34,529 bases of DNA from Caldalkalibacillus thermarum (GTDB lineage: Bacteria; Bacillota; Bacilli; Caldalkalibacillales; Caldalkalibacillaceae): positions 1,147 to 35,675 of the forward strand of contig NZ_BMKZ01000036.1 of NCBI RefSeq assembly GCF_014644735.1, read 5' to 3'. Numbering within the stretch: position 1 is the first letter of the stretch; each line of letters opens with the position of its first letter. Under the pieces are notes generated by a model, which searched no databases, was not told the DNA's origin, and saw only the letters and a program-made list of their open reading frames with translations. Position numbers and translations under genes: made by a program. This document shows positions 14,568 through 24,309 of this stretch, piece after piece.

Positions 14568-17500
14568 ATGAAGTACAGAGACCTTATTCACTTTGAACCC
14601 GTGGAATCGGTTGTTGAACTAAAAGGAGCGGCCCAAAAAGAATATGCCTTTAAACTGATTGATACATATGTCATCTCTGAGCATATGGTTGAAGTCATTG
14701 ATGAGGTCATTATTGAACAACTTCAATTTAATTACCCGGCAGATAATAAAGGCCTCTTTATTGTGGGGAATTATGGAACAGGTAAATCCCACTTAATGAG
14801 TGTGATATCAACGATTGCTGAAACAGAAGGAACCAGTGAGCGTATCAACAATGACCGTGTAGCCAAACGGGCCAAAGAAATCGAAGGGAAATTTAAGGTT
14901 TTGCGAGTTGAACTTGATGGGATTACGATGCCTTTCCGTGACGTGTTGTTTCAATATATGGCCGAGTATATGCAGGAAATAGGCGTCGATTACGAGCTGC
15001 CAGACCTGGAGCATGTCAAAAGCAACAAAGATGAATTGCTGACCATGATGGCTGCTTTTAACGAAGTATATCCTGATCATGGTTTCTTGCTGGTCATTGA
15101 TGAGCTCTTGGATTTCTTGCGCTCCCGTAAAGAACAGGAATTAATTTTAGATTTGAACTTTTTACGGGCTATGGGAGAAATCTGCCGCACCACCCGCTTC
15201 CGGTTTATGGCTGGGGTGCAAGAAATGCTCTTTGACAACCCCACATTTCAATTTGTTGCCCAGCAACTGAGCCGGGTAAAGGAGCGGATGGAGCAAGCGG
15301 TGATTGTCCGTGAAGACATCGAATACGTTGTCTCTCAACGTTTGTTGAAAAAAGATGAGAAGCAAAAGGCATTGATTCGTGAACACTTGCAAAAGTTTAC
15401 CTCATTATACGATAAACTGAATGAACAACTGGAAAAATATATAGAACTCTTCCCCGTTCATCCGGCTTATTTATCTACTTTTGAAAAGGTATCTGTGGCA
15501 GAAAAACGTGTCATCCTCAAGACAATCAGTCAAGAAATGAAAAAGCTGATGGATAAGGACGTACCGGATGACCACCCCGGGCTGATCTCCTATGACAGCT
15601 ATTGGCCACATATTGAAGGGGACCGGTCACTTAAAAATAACTCTAATGTAAAAGCAGTCATGTCTAAAGTGAACATCTTATTAGACCGCATCGACAATGC
15701 GTTTACCCGGCCCGCTTACCGGCCAATGGCTAAGCGGATTGTGCAAGCACTGGCTGTCTTTCGCCTCACGACAGATGATATTCACTCCAAAGTGGGCGTG
15801 ACAGCTGATGAACTGCGTGATCATTTGTTTTTATACGCAGATCTGCCTGAACAAGATGCTGAATTCTTACGTACTACTATTGAATCGGTGTTAAAAGAGA
15901 TTTTGAAGACAGTAAGCTACCAGTACATCTCTGTCAATCAGGAGAATGGACAATATTATCTAGACATTGATAAAGATATTGATGTGGACAGTTTAATAGA
16001 ACAAAAAGCAGAAACCTTAAGTGATCATCAGTTGGACCGCTACTATTTTGATATTTTGGCCCAAGTGACCGACAGTGATATTGACCGGACCTATGTCACT
16101 GGTTTTAAAATATGGTCCCATGAACTGGAATGGTATGAAAAACGGGTGACCCGGCCTGGTTATCTGTTCTTTGGCGCGCCAAACGAACGGTCCACGGCTC
16201 AACCGGAACGAGATTTTTACATCTATATGCTTCAGCCCTTTGATCCACCAAAATTTAAAGATGAAGAAAAGCCTGATGAGGTATTCTTTAAATTAGACAC
16301 CAAAGATGAAACGTTTATCCGCAACTTGCAGTTGTATGCCGGTGCTAAAGAGATGGCGCTGGCGGCAACGAGTGGCACGAGAAGATTATATGAAGAAAAA
16401 GCGAACACATACTTAAAACAATTAGTCAAATGGCTGACCGAACATATGCCTACTGCCTATAAAATCACCTACCGGGGTGAAACGAAAAAGCTGGCCGAAT
16501 GGAGCTTCGCCGCTCCAGCCAGGGCGACGGTCCGGGAAATGATCGATACCGCTGCGGGGGATTGCTTGTCTGCATGGTTTAATGAAAAATATCCAGACTA
16601 CCCAGCTTTTAGTAAAGTGAAGACCCCGATTACCAGTGAGAGCATGAAAAACAATTATATTCCAGAAGCATTAAAAAATATACCAGAACCTCAAACGAAA
16701 AATGGGATTGCCATTCTTGATGGGCTGGTGCTGTTGGACAATGGTAAACTAAACGTTCATCAGTCTGGATATGCCAGATGGGTCCTTGACTTACTAGAGC
16801 AAAGAGGAGAGGGGCAAGTAATCAACGCTTCCGAATTGATTGAAATAGTCCAAACGCATGGCAGTGAAGAAGTGAAGAGAACCGTCCAATTCCAGCTGGA
16901 ACCGGAGTTGTTTATGGTTGTGTTAGCGGCGATGGTCTTCAATGGGGATATTGTCATCACGATTAATGGCACCACCTATGACGCCATGAAATTTGATGAG
17001 CTGATTAAACTTCCCCTTGATGAGCTGGTTGAGTTTAGCCACATAAAGAAACCAAGTGAACTGCCCCTCCCCGCTCTGAGGGAATTGTTTAACCTGTTTA
17101 ACATTCCCCAAGGCTTATTAAATCAAAATGCTCTCCCTCAGGGCATTGGGCAATTGAGAATAAAATCGGAAGACATCTTGAAGCAAGTGGCTGCCTTAGC
17201 TCATGACATCAGAGATGGCATTCCTATTTTGAATACAACGCTACTAGATAGAGGCGATGTTGCAGACTACCGGAATCAATTAAACCAGTTAAAGGACTTT
17301 CTTCAAAACCTGCAAGTGTATAATACACCAGCTAAACTGAAGCATTTTAAATATACGGCTGAGGAAGTGAAAGACTATCAGCACACCCTCCAGCTTGTGA
17401 CAAGGCTAGAGCAGCTTAAAAAACGGGCTGAAGAAACATCCAAAGTGGCCAACTATATTGAGCTTGCCCTGAACCTTCTCCCTTCAAACCATCCTTGGCA

Positions 17501-18278
17501 AGATAAAGCGGAGCGGGCGCTATCCGATTTGATCGATGCTTTAAAACAGGGAGATGGGGCTCATCAGGAACTGCAAGCCCTCCAACAGTTAAAAGCAGAG
17601 TATCAGGACATCTACATGGCCATACATGCCAAAGCACGCTTAAGTGCCACTGAAGATGCCAAAAAGCAGCAGCTGTTGGATGACCCGCGCCACCGTGCTC
17701 TGCAGCAGTTATCGGCCATTGATATACTGTCCAAACAGCAGCTTCATCAGTGGCAGCAAAAAGTGAACGAATTGAAACCTTGTTGGCAACTGACCAGGAA
17801 TGACTTAGAACATTCGCCTATTTGTCCACACTGTAAACTGCGTCCTAAAGATGAGCAACATGTGCAGTATACCAGTTTAGAGGAACTGGAAAACCAGCTG
17901 CAAGATTTACTGGATTCATGGACGGAGACACTTTTAACCAATTTTAATGATCCTGAAATCAAACAAAATATCTCCCTTTTGAAGTCCGAACAGCAACAGC
18001 TCATCGAGGAACTCATCAGCCAAGGGGCATTCAGCTTGCCTCTTAACGTACAACTTATCCAAGCGATACAAGAGCTGTTGCAGGGGATTGAAAAAATTGA
18101 GTTGACCATCGACGATCTGGTAGAAATGATGGCAGGAGGCAATCCATTGACAGTGGAAGATTTGAGAACACGTTTTGAAAACATGATGAGGGAACGCATT
18201 GGCGCTTCAACCACCAAAAATATCCGGATTATGCTGAACCTGGGTAAGGAGGGCAAACATGAGTCGTTCCAATCCTGA
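14568..18278 (+). CDS. brxC: BREX ATPase BrxC (DUF6079-type)
   Basis: BrxC is the large AAA-type ATPase of BREX, thought to act with PglX and PglZ in sensing or moving along DNA. The 1236-residue product has Walker A GNYGTGKS (67-74) and Walker B LLVIDE (174-179), followed by a long helical body. Near the C-terminus CPHC (about residue 1086) is a single Cys pair that could be half of a zinc site; I see no second pair nearby. Start ATG 14568 follows AAAGGGGGAG. The end overlaps pglX by 20 bases. Placement between brxF and pglX matches the type 3 order. The DUF6079 label is from memory. Confidence 0.85.
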   Translation: MKYRDLIHFEPVESVVELKGAAQKEYAFKLIDTYVISEHMVEVIDEVIIEQLQFNYPADNKGLFIVGNYGTGKSHLMSVISTIAETEGTSERINNDRVAKRAKEIEGKFKVLRVELDGITMPFRDVLFQYMAEYMQEIGVDYELPDLEHVKSNKDELLTMMAAFNEVYPDHGFLLVIDELLDFLRSRKEQELILDLNFLRAMGEICRTTRFRFMAGVQEMLFDNPTFQFVAQQLSRVKERMEQAVIVREDIEYVVSQRLLKKDEKQKALIREHLQKFTSLYDKLNEQLEKYIELFPVHPAYLSTFEKVSVAEKRVILKTISQEMKKLMDKDVPDDHPGLISYDSYWPHIEGDRSLKNNSNVKAVMSKVNILLDRIDNAFTRPAYRPMAKRIVQALAVFRLTTDDIHSKVGVTADELRDHLFLYADLPEQDAEFLRTTIESVLKEILKTVSYQYISVNQENGQYYLDIDKDIDVDSLIEQKAETLSDHQLDRYYFDILAQVTDSDIDRTYVTGFKIWSHELEWYEKRVTRPGYLFFGAPNERSTAQPERDFYIYMLQPFDPPKFKDEEKPDEVFFKLDTKDETFIRNLQLYAGAKEMALAATSGTRRLYEEKANTYLKQLVKWLTEHMPTAYKITYRGETKKLAEWSFAAPARATVREMIDTAAGDCLSAWFNEKYPDYPAFSKVKTPITSESMKNNYIPEALKNIPEPQTKNGIAILDGLVLLDNGKLNVHQSGYARWVLDLLEQRGEGQVINASELIEIVQTHGSEEVKRTVQFQLEPELFMVVLAAMVFNGDIVITINGTTYDAMKFDELIKLPLDELVEFSHIKKPSELPLPALRELFNLFNIPQGLLNQNALPQGIGQLRIKSEDILKQVAALAHDIRDGIPILNTTLLDRGDVADYRNQLNQLKDFLQNLQVYNTPAKLKHFKYTAEEVKDYQHTLQLVTRLEQLKKRAEETSKVANYIELALNLLPSNHPWQDKAERALSDLIDALKQGDGAHQELQALQQLKAEYQDIYMAIHAKARLSATEDAKKQQLLDDPRHRALQQLSAIDILSKQQLHQWQQKVNELKPCWQLTRNDLEHSPICPHCKLRPKDEQHVQYTSLEELENQLQDLLDSWTETLLTNFNDPEIKQNISLLKSEQQQLIEELISQGAFSLPLNVQLIQAIQELLQGIEKIELTIDDLVEMMAGGNPLTVEDLRTRFENMMRERIGASTTKNIRIMLNLGKEGKHESFQS

Positions 18279-21069
18279 GCAGATCTCTTTGTTTGACAAA
18301 GAAGAAACCAAACAAGAAGGTCCTGTCACTTGTCTCGGCATGACGTTTAAGAATGATGAAGAGCGCCGGGCCTATTTTACCGAAGAGCTGCGCAAAAAAC
18401 TGCCAGAACTGAAGAAAATGGAGGGATTTCCGATTGGTGAGGATGAAGACATCCTCGCCCTGTCGGATCCCCCTTATTATACAGCGTGTCCAAATCCGTG
18501 GCTTAATGATTTTATTGAACAGTGGGAGAAAGAAAAAAAAGAGAAGTATGGGGAAGAAGAGGAGTATCACCGGGAGCCCTTTGCTGCAGATGTGAGCGAA
18601 GGAAAGAATGACCCGATTTATAATGCGCACAGCTATCATACGAAAGTGCCCCATAAAGCCATCATGCGCTATATTTTGCATTACACCAACCCCGGAGATA
18701 TTGTTTTTGACGGTTTTGCCGGAACCGGCATGACAGGAGTGGCTGCCCAGTTGTGCGGGGACCGCCAAGCGGTTGAAAGCTTAGGATATCAAGTACAAGA
18801 CGATGGAACCATTTTAGATGAAAAAGGCCGGCCGTTCTCAAAACTGGGTCCAAGAAAAGCCATTCTCAACGACCTTTCTCCAGCAGCGACCTTCATTGCT
18901 TATAATTACAACATACCTGTTGATGTAGAGGTGTTTGAGAAAGAAGCAACGCGTATTCTGGAAGAAGTGGAAAAAGAATGTGGATGGATGTATGAAACAC
19001 GACATGTCATTGACGGTGTTCCACAAACCGACAGTAACGGAAACCCCATTAAAGGGCGGATTAACTATACGGTGTGGAGCGATGTCTTTGTCTGTCCTCA
19101 TTGTGCAGAAGAAATCGTTTTTTGGGAAGCCGCTGTTGACCAGGATGCCGGAAAAGTGCGGGACACCTTTCATTGTCCATCTTGTGGTGCTGAGCATACC
19201 AAGCGCAGTGTGGAACGGGCCTGGGAAACCAAGTATGATCCGGCAATTGGTGAAACCGTGCGTCAAGCCAAACAGGTGCCGGTGTTAATCAATTATTCCG
19301 TTGGCAACAAACGTTATGACAAACAGCCAGATGCCCAAGACTTCGCTTTGCTTCAAAAAATAGAGGACATGGAGATCCCCTATTGGTATCCGACGGATCG
19401 GATGCCTGAAGGAGAAGAATCTAGGAGAAATGATAGGCTGGGTATTACCCATGTTCATCATTTTTATACAAAAAGAAATCTATATGTTTTAGCAACGGCA
19501 ATGAAAAAAATAATAAGATGTAAGACTAATAATACTTTGTTATTTACTTGGTTTACTTCTGGGCTTATTCGGACCACTAAAATGTACAAATTTACCTTAG
19601 ATAGGAAAATGGGAACTGTTAGTGGTACGTTGTTTATTCCATCCTTATGGACTGAAAATACTGTTTATAAACTTTTAAAGCATAAACTAAGAGATTTTTC
19701 TAAAATCAGTAAACCCACGATGTCTTATTGTATTTTAGAAACGATAACAAATTCAAATAATTGTCTACCAGATACAAAAGTGGATTATATATTTACTGAT
19801 CCACCATTCGGAAATAATTTAATGTACTCCGAGTTAAATTTTCTGTGGGAAGCATGGTTAAAAGTATTTACAAATAATCAGCCCGAGGCCATTGTAAATA
19901 AAACTCAAGGCAAAGGCTTACCTGAGTACCAACGACTAATGGAAGCTTGTTTTAAAGAGTATTATCGTGTCTTAAAACCAGGGCGTTGGATGACTGTAGA
20001 ATTTAGTAACTCCCAATCCACTGTTTGGAATGCCATTCAAGAAGCTATACAGCGGGCCGGCTTTGTTATTGCTAACGTTTCTGCGTTGGATAAAAAACAA
20101 GGCAGCTTTAACGCTGTTACTAGTACAACAGCGGTAAAACAAGATCTTGTTATCTCAGCCTATAAACCTAAGCAAGAGTACATCGACAAAATGAAACGGG
20201 AACAAAATACCGAAGAGTCGGCTTGGACCTTTGTCAAACAACATTTAGAACAATTGCCAGTCTTTAAAGGAGAAAAAGGCAAAGCAGAGTTGATAGTGGA
20301 GCGGACACCTCGTGCGCTGTTTGACCGCATGGTGGCTTACCACGTTCAAAACGGACTGCCTGTCCCCATCTCGTCAGCAGAGTTTCAAGAGGGGGTTGCC
20401 CAGCGGTTCCCCATGCGTGACGGAATGGCCTTTTTAGAGAGCCAAGTGGCGGAATATGATAAGAAACGCATTTTAGCCAAAGAATTTACCCAATTGAGTC
20501 TGTTCGTTTCTGATGAGAACAGTGCTATTGAGTGGCTTCGCCAGCAGTTGCTGAAGAAACCTCAAACCCGCCAGGATCTACAGCCTGACTTTATGAAAGA
20601 GATTCAGCATATTGCCAAACATGAGAAGCTGCCTGAACTGGATGAACTGCTGGAACAAAACTTCTTGAAGTATGAAGGGGATGGTCCTGTTCCCAGTCAA
20701 ATCCACAGCTATCTCAGCAGCAATTACAAAGACTTGCGGGGGTTGGATAAAGACGATCCAAGATTAAAAGAAAAGGCGAAAAACCGCTGGTATGTTCCCG
20801 ATCCGAACAAACAAGCCGATTTGGAAAAACTGCGGGAAAAAGCATTGTTACGGGAATTTGCCGCTTATAAACAACAAATTGAAAGCAGCAAAAAGAAATT
20901 GAAACAGTTCCGCACTGAGGCCATTCGTGCTGGGTTTAAGAAAGCCTGGGCAGAGAAAGATTATGAAACTATTGTCAAAGTGGGCGAGCGCTTGCCGGAA
21001 AAAGTGCTGCAGGAAGACGATAAGCTTCTGATGTACTACGATAATGCCCATATCCGTCTGGGATTGTAA
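18259..21069 (+). CDS. pglX: BREX DNA adenine methyltransferase PglX
   Basis: PglX methylates adenine in the host recognition site, marking self DNA and giving BREX its specificity. The 936-residue protein has an N-terminal SDPPYY (69-74), the SAM-binding motif FDGFAGTGMTG near residues 150-160 and a treble Cys-pair zinc element (C279/C282 and C306/C309). The catalytic TDPPFG is at 513-518. ATG 18259 follows AAGGAGG inside brxC; the stop overlaps the pglZ ATG by one base. Bases from about 19420 to 19970 (residues 387-570, including TDPPFG) are much more AT-rich than the rest, while the frame stays open. This suggests replacement of an internal segment by recombination. Confidence 0.88.
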   Translation: MSRSNPEQISLFDKEETKQEGPVTCLGMTFKNDEERRAYFTEELRKKLPELKKMEGFPIGEDEDILALSDPPYYTACPNPWLNDFIEQWEKEKKEKYGEEEEYHREPFAADVSEGKNDPIYNAHSYHTKVPHKAIMRYILHYTNPGDIVFDGFAGTGMTGVAAQLCGDRQAVESLGYQVQDDGTILDEKGRPFSKLGPRKAILNDLSPAATFIAYNYNIPVDVEVFEKEATRILEEVEKECGWMYETRHVIDGVPQTDSNGNPIKGRINYTVWSDVFVCPHCAEEIVFWEAAVDQDAGKVRDTFHCPSCGAEHTKRSVERAWETKYDPAIGETVRQAKQVPVLINYSVGNKRYDKQPDAQDFALLQKIEDMEIPYWYPTDRMPEGEESRRNDRLGITHVHHFYTKRNLYVLATAMKKIIRCKTNNTLLFTWFTSGLIRTTKMYKFTLDRKMGTVSGTLFIPSLWTENTVYKLLKHKLRDFSKISKPTMSYCILETITNSNNCLPDTKVDYIFTDPPFGNNLMYSELNFLWEAWLKVFTNNQPEAIVNKTQGKGLPEYQRLMEACFKEYYRVLKPGRWMTVEFSNSQSTVWNAIQEAIQRAGFVIANVSALDKKQGSFNAVTSTTAVKQDLVISAYKPKQEYIDKMKREQNTEESAWTFVKQHLEQLPVFKGEKGKAELIVERTPRALFDRMVAYHVQNGLPVPISSAEFQEGVAQRFPMRDGMAFLESQVAEYDKKRILAKEFTQLSLFVSDENSAIEWLRQQLLKKPQTRQDLQPDFMKEIQHIAKHEKLPELDELLEQNFLKYEGDGPVPSQIHSYLSSNYKDLRGLDKDDPRLKEKAKNRWYVPDPNKQADLEKLREKALLREFAAYKQQIESSKKKLKQFRTEAIRAGFKKAWAEKDYETIVKVGERLPEKVLQEDDKLLMYYDNAHIRLGL

Positions 21070-23024
21070 TGAAGCGGGTGAGTAAGGTGAACAATTGGCG
21101 TGATGGTATATTGGCCTATTTTAAAGCCCCTCTGCCTCATCTTTTGCTTGTCTCCGATTCTGAAGGCCTGTTGTATGATGAAACCGTCCTGTTGTCATTA
21201 CAGGACAAAGGGATTGAAATCATCCAGTTTCAGGACCGGGCCAAATTCCGTTATCTGTATGAACGTTATTACCGGGATCAGAAAGAGGATAAATATCTCC
21301 TGATTCATTTCCAAGACAAATCGTTTGATGTCCTGCCTTACGATGTGTTAAAAGCAGGACATCCAATTGAACTAAGGATCTCTAAGCTGTTTCCACAATT
21401 TCCAGCGTCAATCATCGGGCAGCTTGACGCCCGCACTTTAGATGCCTTGTACCCTCTCAGCCGGGAGGTACAAGGGCCTCTTTCATCTCAACAGACGCTT
21501 GACTTTTTACTAAGAAAAGTGTTTAAACTGCCTTATGACATTGTCGATTCGCCAGCGGAGTTTTTGCGGCTGTTGATTAAAAAACATGAAAGCCCCTTTG
21601 ATATGCCGCCTGTGCTTGAACAATATTTAACCGGTCATTTCCAAAAGGCTGCTTTTCTCCGGTCGATGCCGGTAGAGCAACTGATCACCTCAAAAGCCTG
21701 TTTTTATCAATATCTGCATCATGAATGGAAAACATATTTACACCAATGGGTACAAGCACAACACATGGCCAAGGAACATTATGACGATCACTACCATCAG
21801 CAGCATCCCTTTGAATCCGCTTATTTGCGCCATGATCTCACCCGGTTATTCGTTGAAGGTAAATTAGAGCCTGTCAGCGATATTGATGTACACCATTTAC
21901 CGGACTGGGCTCATCAAGGGATAAAAGCAGACTCTGTGGATAACAGCAAAACGCGGGTAGCAGCCTTGACTGGACAACTAAAAGCAAAATTGGATGAAAA
22001 GCTTTCGTATAAACATTGGCTAGAGATCGTGCCCTTATTTGCTGAAGCCAAATTTTTAAACGTGAAATATCAACTTGCCAATGCTGAATTAAGCCAACTG
22101 GAACAAAGACTTGAGGAGTACTTCGAAGCCTGGATGTTAACAGAATATCCAGCGCTGGCCAATCTTCCGTATCTGAAAGCGCCAGTGATGGTCCATCATA
22201 TTCCACACTATCTAAGTTTGCAAAAGGCAGACAAAATAGCACTGGTGGTTTTAGATGGCATGAGTTTTATCCAGTGGAAACAAATTCGTTCCGCGTTAAG
22301 TATCGATTTTCATTGCCAAGAACAAGGTGTGTTTGCTTGGGTCCCTACGGTCACTTCAGTCTCGAGACAAGCGTTGTTTTCTGGTGAACTTCCTTTTCAC
22401 TTTGCCGAAACGATTCATACCACGCGCAGGGAGCCGTCTGCCTGGCAGTCCTTTTGGGAAAAGCAGGGCATGGCCAAGCGGCAGATCAGTTATGAGAAAG
22501 GGTTAGGGCAGGGGGCGTATCAACCGGAAAAAGTGCAAGCTTTACAGCGCAGTAATATAAAAATGGCCGGGCTCATCATGGATACCATCGACCGTTTGAT
22601 ACATGGAGCCATACAAGGACATCAAGGTTTGATAGCAGAAATTGAGGTCTGGCTAAGAAATGGATATTTAAAACAGCTGATTCAAGATTTATTGGCGGCT
22701 GGTTTTAGCGTCTACCTTACCTCGGATCATGGCAATAAAGAAAGTATCGGGATTGGCCGGATTAATGAAGGCGTGCTTGCTGAAACACGGGGAGAACGTG
22801 TTAGAATATATAGAAGTGAACAGCTGCGCAATCAAGCGGCAGCAAAATATGCCTCCATCGCTTGGCCCAATATTGGCTTGCCTGATGAGCGTTTTATGCT
22901 GTTGGCCAAAAGCGGTGAAGCCTTTATTCACCAAGGGGAACAAGTGGTCAGTCATGGTGGCATCAGTATTGAAGAAGTGATCGTTCCTTTTGTTCACATT
23001 ACCCCGAAACAACACAGGCAGTGA
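21069..23024 (+). CDS. pglZ: BREX-3 phosphatase-fold protein PglZ
   Basis: PglZ has an alkaline-phosphatase-superfamily fold and is essential in studied BREX systems, with metal-dependent phosphodiesterase activity shown for some members. The 651-residue protein carries the metal-site motifs in order: VVLDGMS with D396, TVTSVSRQALFSG with T429 as likely nucleophile, SDHG (552-555) and SHGG (628-631). The N-terminal about 380 residues are family-specific and helical. ATG 21069 overlaps the pglX stop by one base but has a weak ribosome site, so GTG 21087 remains possible. brxA-like follows 10 bases after the stop. Confidence 0.88.
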   Translation: MKRVSKVNNWRDGILAYFKAPLPHLLLVSDSEGLLYDETVLLSLQDKGIEIIQFQDRAKFRYLYERYYRDQKEDKYLLIHFQDKSFDVLPYDVLKAGHPIELRISKLFPQFPASIIGQLDARTLDALYPLSREVQGPLSSQQTLDFLLRKVFKLPYDIVDSPAEFLRLLIKKHESPFDMPPVLEQYLTGHFQKAAFLRSMPVEQLITSKACFYQYLHHEWKTYLHQWVQAQHMAKEHYDDHYHQQHPFESAYLRHDLTRLFVEGKLEPVSDIDVHHLPDWAHQGIKADSVDNSKTRVAALTGQLKAKLDEKLSYKHWLEIVPLFAEAKFLNVKYQLANAELSQLEQRLEEYFEAWMLTEYPALANLPYLKAPVMVHHIPHYLSLQKADKIALVVLDGMSFIQWKQIRSALSIDFHCQEQGVFAWVPTVTSVSRQALFSGELPFHFAETIHTTRREPSAWQSFWEKQGMAKRQISYEKGLGQGAYQPEKVQALQRSNIKMAGLIMDTIDRLIHGAIQGHQGLIAEIEVWLRNGYLKQLIQDLLAAGFSVYLTSDHGNKESIGIGRINEGVLAETRGERVRIYRSEQLRNQAAAKYASIAWPNIGLPDERFMLLAKSGEAFIHQGEQVVSHGGISIEEVIVPFVHITPKQHRQ

Positions 23025-23034
23025 GGTCGTAACG

Positions 23035-23805
23035 ATGAAAAAGATGGTTGGCTTTGACCAAAAGGTCCAGTTACATCAATTAGACTACATGGCACGGGAA
23101 TTACCCCGGACAGATCCAAAGGAACTTTATGAAAAAATGGATGACTACCTGGCTAGAGATATAGGTGGCCAAAAAGCCCGCCGGAATACCAGAACCATTA
23201 TATTTAAAATATGGTGTCATGTCCCCGAAGCACATCAACCCATTCAGCAGCGGGCCATTCAACTCTTCCCCAGTCTGCCTCCTGCAGAACGTTTGCTTCT
23301 GCACTGGGGTTTAACGATTCTGGCTTATCCCTTTGTCAAAGATTTTGTCCAAGAAATGGGCTATCTGTTTCGCATGCAAGATGAAGTGTCAAGTGAACAA
23401 ATCGGCCGCAGGATGAAAAGTTTGTATGGTGACCGCCGGCGTGTGGAAGTCGCTACCGGTGCAGTACTGATGTCCTTGCGCTCCTGGGGGGTTATTCATG
23501 CTCATAAACAACATAGGCATACCGTTGCCAAGATGATTCAGATTACCTCCCTTGAATTAAAACAATGGTTAACCGAAGTACTGCTCCGGGCCACCCAGTC
23601 CACGGCCATGACGATAGAAAAGATCCATGACCATCCGCTCTTTTTCCCCTTCGAATTTACGATTTCGATTGATGAACTTAAAAATGACCAGTTTTCAATT
23701 ACAAGACAAGGGGGCGGTATGGTCATGGTGGGCTTAAAAAGTAGAAGGAAGAAACAAAATGCTTCTCATCAAGAGCAGGCCTCTGTCAACTCCTGCTCTC
23801 TTTAA
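23035..23805 (+). CDS. brxA: BrxA-like BREX accessory protein
   Basis: The 256-residue product is highly helical and basic, with LPPAERLLLHWGLTILAYPF near residue 80 and EVATGAVLMSLRSWGVIHAH near 140. This kind of helical domain ending in a short motif before a GVI/GLL turn resembles BrxA (DUF1819-type), a small DNA-binding protein of BREX. The assignment leans on position directly after pglZ; the sequence similarity I can see is modest. ATG 23035 follows GTGAGGT; the frame is open from 22990 inside pglZ but without a ribosome site. The stop codon lies within a hairpin (23793-23822). Confidence 0.55.
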   Translation: MKKMVGFDQKVQLHQLDYMARELPRTDPKELYEKMDDYLARDIGGQKARRNTRTIIFKIWCHVPEAHQPIQQRAIQLFPSLPPAERLLLHWGLTILAYPFVKDFVQEMGYLFRMQDEVSSEQIGRRMKSLYGDRRRVEVATGAVLMSLRSWGVIHAHKQHRHTVAKMIQITSLELKQWLTEVLLRATQSTAMTIEKIHDHPLFFPFEFTISIDELKNDQFSITRQGGGMVMVGLKSRRKKQNASHQEQASVNSCSL

Positions 23806-23822
23806 AGTAGAGCAGAGCTTTT
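23793..23822 (+). terminator. Weak terminator-like hairpin at the brxA-like stop
   Basis: CTGCTCT (23793-23799) pairs perfectly with AGAGCAG (23809-23815), followed by AGCTTTT. The stem spans the stop codon. The T-run is short, so termination would be partial. Confidence 0.4.
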
Positions 23823-23885
23823 AAGTGCAATATATTGTTTTCCATTACACTGTCCGATAGAAATGATCGTGAGCAGGTGAGTGCG

Positions 23886-24309
23886 GTGATTAAAGTTGGC
23901 GATATTGTCAGGGGAGCTCAGTTTCCAGAAACGGTTTACAATATTATGCTTTCCAAGTGGATGAGCGTTTTTCAAAAGGGCGGCGTTTGGGAAATAAGAA
24001 TTTAATCCCGTTGCCTCATCAGATAGAAGTGGGGCCGGGATGCTCATTAAAGAACTAAAAGCAAGGGAAAGTGTCAAGCGGATTTTAATTTTGGTTCCTC
24101 CCCTGGTATTAAAACAATGGCAAATGGAATTGGAAGAGAAGTTTGGTGATTTGGTTATTACGGATGGAACAGGTAGGGAGTTGACGGCTGAACTGTTATA
24201 TTTAGCAAAAAGAGAAAATGGCACCATTATTTCTTTAGATTCCTACTGGCTGTTCCAATCTCAATTTGAGGGTGAACATATCTCGTTAAATGAGAGCCAT
24301 GATCCAGAG
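23886..24309 (+). pseudogene. Decayed SNF2-type helicase gene (BREX brxH-like), Walker A deleted
   Basis: GTG 23886, preceded by AGGTGAG, starts MIKVGDIVRGAQFPETV, the typical N-terminus of BREX-associated DEAD/SNF2 helicases, but this frame stops at 24003-24005. Another frame then gives RLGNKNLIPLPHQIEV at about 23977-24024, the Q-motif-like PLPHQIE. After a further shift comes GAGMLIKELKARESVKRILI (from about 24031), the region just after motif I. The intact family has an acidic stretch and GxGKTIMAG between PHQIE and LIKEL. Here GAG joins GML directly, so the Walker A Lys-Thr is gone. Similarity to the helicase fades at about 24150-24300 and all later helicase motifs are absent. The exact junction with the next remnant is uncertain. 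Confidence 0.7.
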
